Below are positions 41,120-42,432 of a DNA stretch of 42,432 nt, piece after piece. The stretch lies in assembly GCA_037444185.1 (NCBI GenBank), contig JBBIMW010000018.1, positions 1 to 42,432 of the forward strand, read 5' to 3'. The stretch is from JAILZP01 sp037444185 (GTDB taxonomy: Bacteria; Bacillota; Desulfotomaculia; Desulfotomaculales; Desulfocucumaceae). The notes below the pieces were generated by a model that was given only the letters and a program-made list of their open reading frames with translations, was not told where the DNA came from and ran no database searches. Position 1 is the first letter of the stretch. Each line of letters starts with the position of its first letter. The position numbers and the translations under genes were made by a program.

Positions 41120-42187
41120 TCAAGGGTACAGCCCCGGCCTTTCCAGTCCTGTCTCCTCGGGAAGGCCGAACATTACATTCATATTTTGCACCGCTTGGCC
41201 GGAGGCCCCTTTGATCAGGTTGTCGATGGCTGAAACCACCACCATCCGGCCCGTCCTGGGGTCCGGCGCCAGCCCTATATCGCAGTGGTTCGACCCGCTG
41301 ACGGACTTGGTGCCGGGCAGCATGCCCGGCGGCAACACCCTCACGAAGGGGCTCCCGGAATAAAACTCTCTGTACAGGGCAAAAATCTCATCGACATCAC
41401 CATTACCGTCGCCCTTTAGAACCACATACATGGTGCTCAGTATCCCCCTGTTCATTGGGGTCAGGTGGGGTGTGAAGGACACCACCAGCTTTTCCCCGGC
41501 CAGGGCGCCCAACTCCTGCTCAATCTCCGGGGTATGCCTGTGTTTCCCGACATTGTAAGCCTTTATATTCTCGTTGACCTCGCAGTAATGTGTATTCAGC
41601 GACAGTCCCCGGCCCGCGCCGGACACCCCCGACTTGGAATCGATGACAATACCGCCGGTGTCCACCAGCCCGTTTTTTAGAAGAGGCGCCAGCCCCAGGA
41701 TAACGCTGGTGGGATAGCAGCCGGGATTGGCCACAATTCCGGCCTCCCTTATTTCATCCCGGTAAATCTCCGTCAGCCCGTACACCGCCAGGCTGTTAAT
41801 CTCCTTCGCTGTGTGCTCCACTTTGTACCAATTTTCGTAAGTGGCCGTGTCCTTGAAGCGGAAGTCGGCTCCCAGGTCCACCAGCCTTTTTCCCCACCGC
41901 CGCACTCCGGCCGCCACCGCCATGGAGTGGCCGTGGGGCAGGGCGGTAAAAATCACGTCGCACTCCTTGGCCAAACCCTCCGGGTCAATCTCCCGGCACA
42001 CCATTTCAGCATGCTTATAAAGGTGCGGGTATACCTCCCAGTAGGGCAGGCCCGCATAGTTCCGGGTGGTGAGGGCGGCCAGCCGCACTGCCGGGTGACC
42101 GGACAATATACGCACCAGCTCGGCCCCGGTATATCCCGTGGCGCCGATGACACCCGCCCTGATAGATTTTTTGTCCGCCATATTCAA
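41120..42187 (-). CDS. argC: N-acetyl-gamma-glutamyl-phosphate reductase
   Basis: About 355 residues: NADP-binding GVIGATGYTGAELVRIL, the catalytic Cys in ANPGCYPTS, SGVSGAGRG, and HRHTPEIEQEL in the dimer domain. It reduces N-acetylglutamyl phosphate and is the first gene of the arg operon. TTG 42187 is 6 bases after GGAGG, while ATG 42181 is 12 bases after it; either may be used. An open frame to 42301 overlaps the promoter and is not coding. Confidence 0.95.
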   Translation of the reverse strand: MNMADKKSIRAGVIGATGYTGAELVRILSGHPAVRLAALTTRNYAGLPYWEVYPHLYKHAEMVCREIDPEGLAKECDVIFTALPHGHSMAVAAGVRRWGKRLVDLGADFRFKDTATYENWYKVEHTAKEINSLAVYGLTEIYRDEIREAGIVANPGCYPTSVILGLAPLLKNGLVDTGGIVIDSKSGVSGAGRGLSLNTHYCEVNENIKAYNVGKHRHTPEIEQELGALAGEKLVVSFTPHLTPMNRGILSTMYVVLKGDGNGDVDEIFALYREFYSGSPFVRVLPPGMLPGTKSVSGSNHCDIGLAPDPRTGRMVVVSAIDNLIKGASGQAVQNMNVMFGLPEETGLERPGLYP

Positions 42188-42286
42188 TCCAGACCTCCAC
42201 GCCGTAAAATGGCACCGCATACAATGAAAATACATTGCCGGCCTCCGCCCCGGCTTCCCGCAGCAACAGCCGGCAAATAATTTATA

Positions 42287-42316
42287 ATTATACAGACACA
42301 TCTATAATTATTCAAT
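42287..42316 (-). promoter_or_regulatory. Promoter of the arg operon with an ARG-box-like operator
   Basis: TTGAAT (42310-42315), 17 bases, TATAAT (42287-42292) on the minus strand, about 100 bases upstream of argC. An 18-base stretch (42299-42316) overlapping the -35 and spacer matches the ArgR consensus WNTGAATWWWWATTCANW at about 14 of 18 positions (left half perfect). ArgR bound here would block transcription when arginine is plentiful. The last 116 bases of the window (42317-42432) are AT-rich with no gene seen. Confidence 0.7.
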
Positions 42317-42432
42317 ACCCATCTGCGAAAAAGCTTTTAAAATCGCACTGGTCCCGTGAGAATACCGCAAAACCTTTTTTATTACAGTAGTTATGCACTT
42401 GCAGTAAATTAGTACCAAAAAAATTTTCAGGA

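Overview
The window looks like a chromosomal contig from a GC-rich, anaerobic Gram-positive bacterium of the Firmicutes, most like the Peptococcaceae (Desulfotomaculum/Pelotomaculum group). The grounds are a T-box leader, a glmS ribozyme, strong AGGAGG ribosome binding sites, sigma-A-type promoters, frequent GTG and TTG starts, the cdaA-cdaR-glmM neighbourhood, and citramalate synthase next to leu genes. The genus is inference; no rRNA is present. One short N gap (35083-35108) lies inside carB.

Layout. 1-7.1 kb: the end of an acidic-repeat protein, an iron-sulfur flavoprotein-like oxidoreductase, a UspA protein, a small membrane protein, a minimal metallopeptidase, a PAS-PAS-GGDEF-HD-GYP protein, a sensor kinase/response regulator pair and a small secreted Met/Cys-rich protein. 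7.3-11.8 kb: an acyl-CoA dehydrogenase, an orphan biotin carboxylase, and an MNT nucleotidyltransferase/HEPN pair. 11.8-17.4 kb: glmS behind a glmS ribozyme, glmM behind a perfect-consensus promoter, and the c-di-AMP genes cdaR and cdaA.

17.4-29.9 kb: a branched-chain amino acid operon on the minus strand, in transcription order promoter, T-box leader, ilvD, ilvB, ilvN, a second ilvB, leuA, leuC, leuD, leuB, cimA, apparently running on into cdaA-cdaR. With CimA, LeuCD and LeuB it can make 2-ketobutyrate from pyruvate and acetyl-CoA, and AHAS and IlvD then serve isoleucine and valine; ilvC is not in the window. 29.9-42.4 kb: arginine biosynthesis, argC-argJ-argB-argD-carB-argF-argG, starting from a promoter with an ARG-box-like sequence and ending at a bidirectional terminator. 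A PilZ-domain gene of opposite orientation then separates argG from argH, which has its own promoter. carA is missing and carB carries an in-frame TAG plus the N gap.

I found no phage, insertion sequence, CRISPR array, tRNA or rRNA, and no convincing wholly new system. The points most worth a second look are the paralogous IlvB with Leu at the Trp position that governs 2-ketobutyrate preference and herbicide sensitivity, the T-box operon that reaches the c-di-AMP cyclase, a terminator-like hairpin between the glmS ribozyme and glmS, the PilZ insertion in the arg cluster, and the broken carB.
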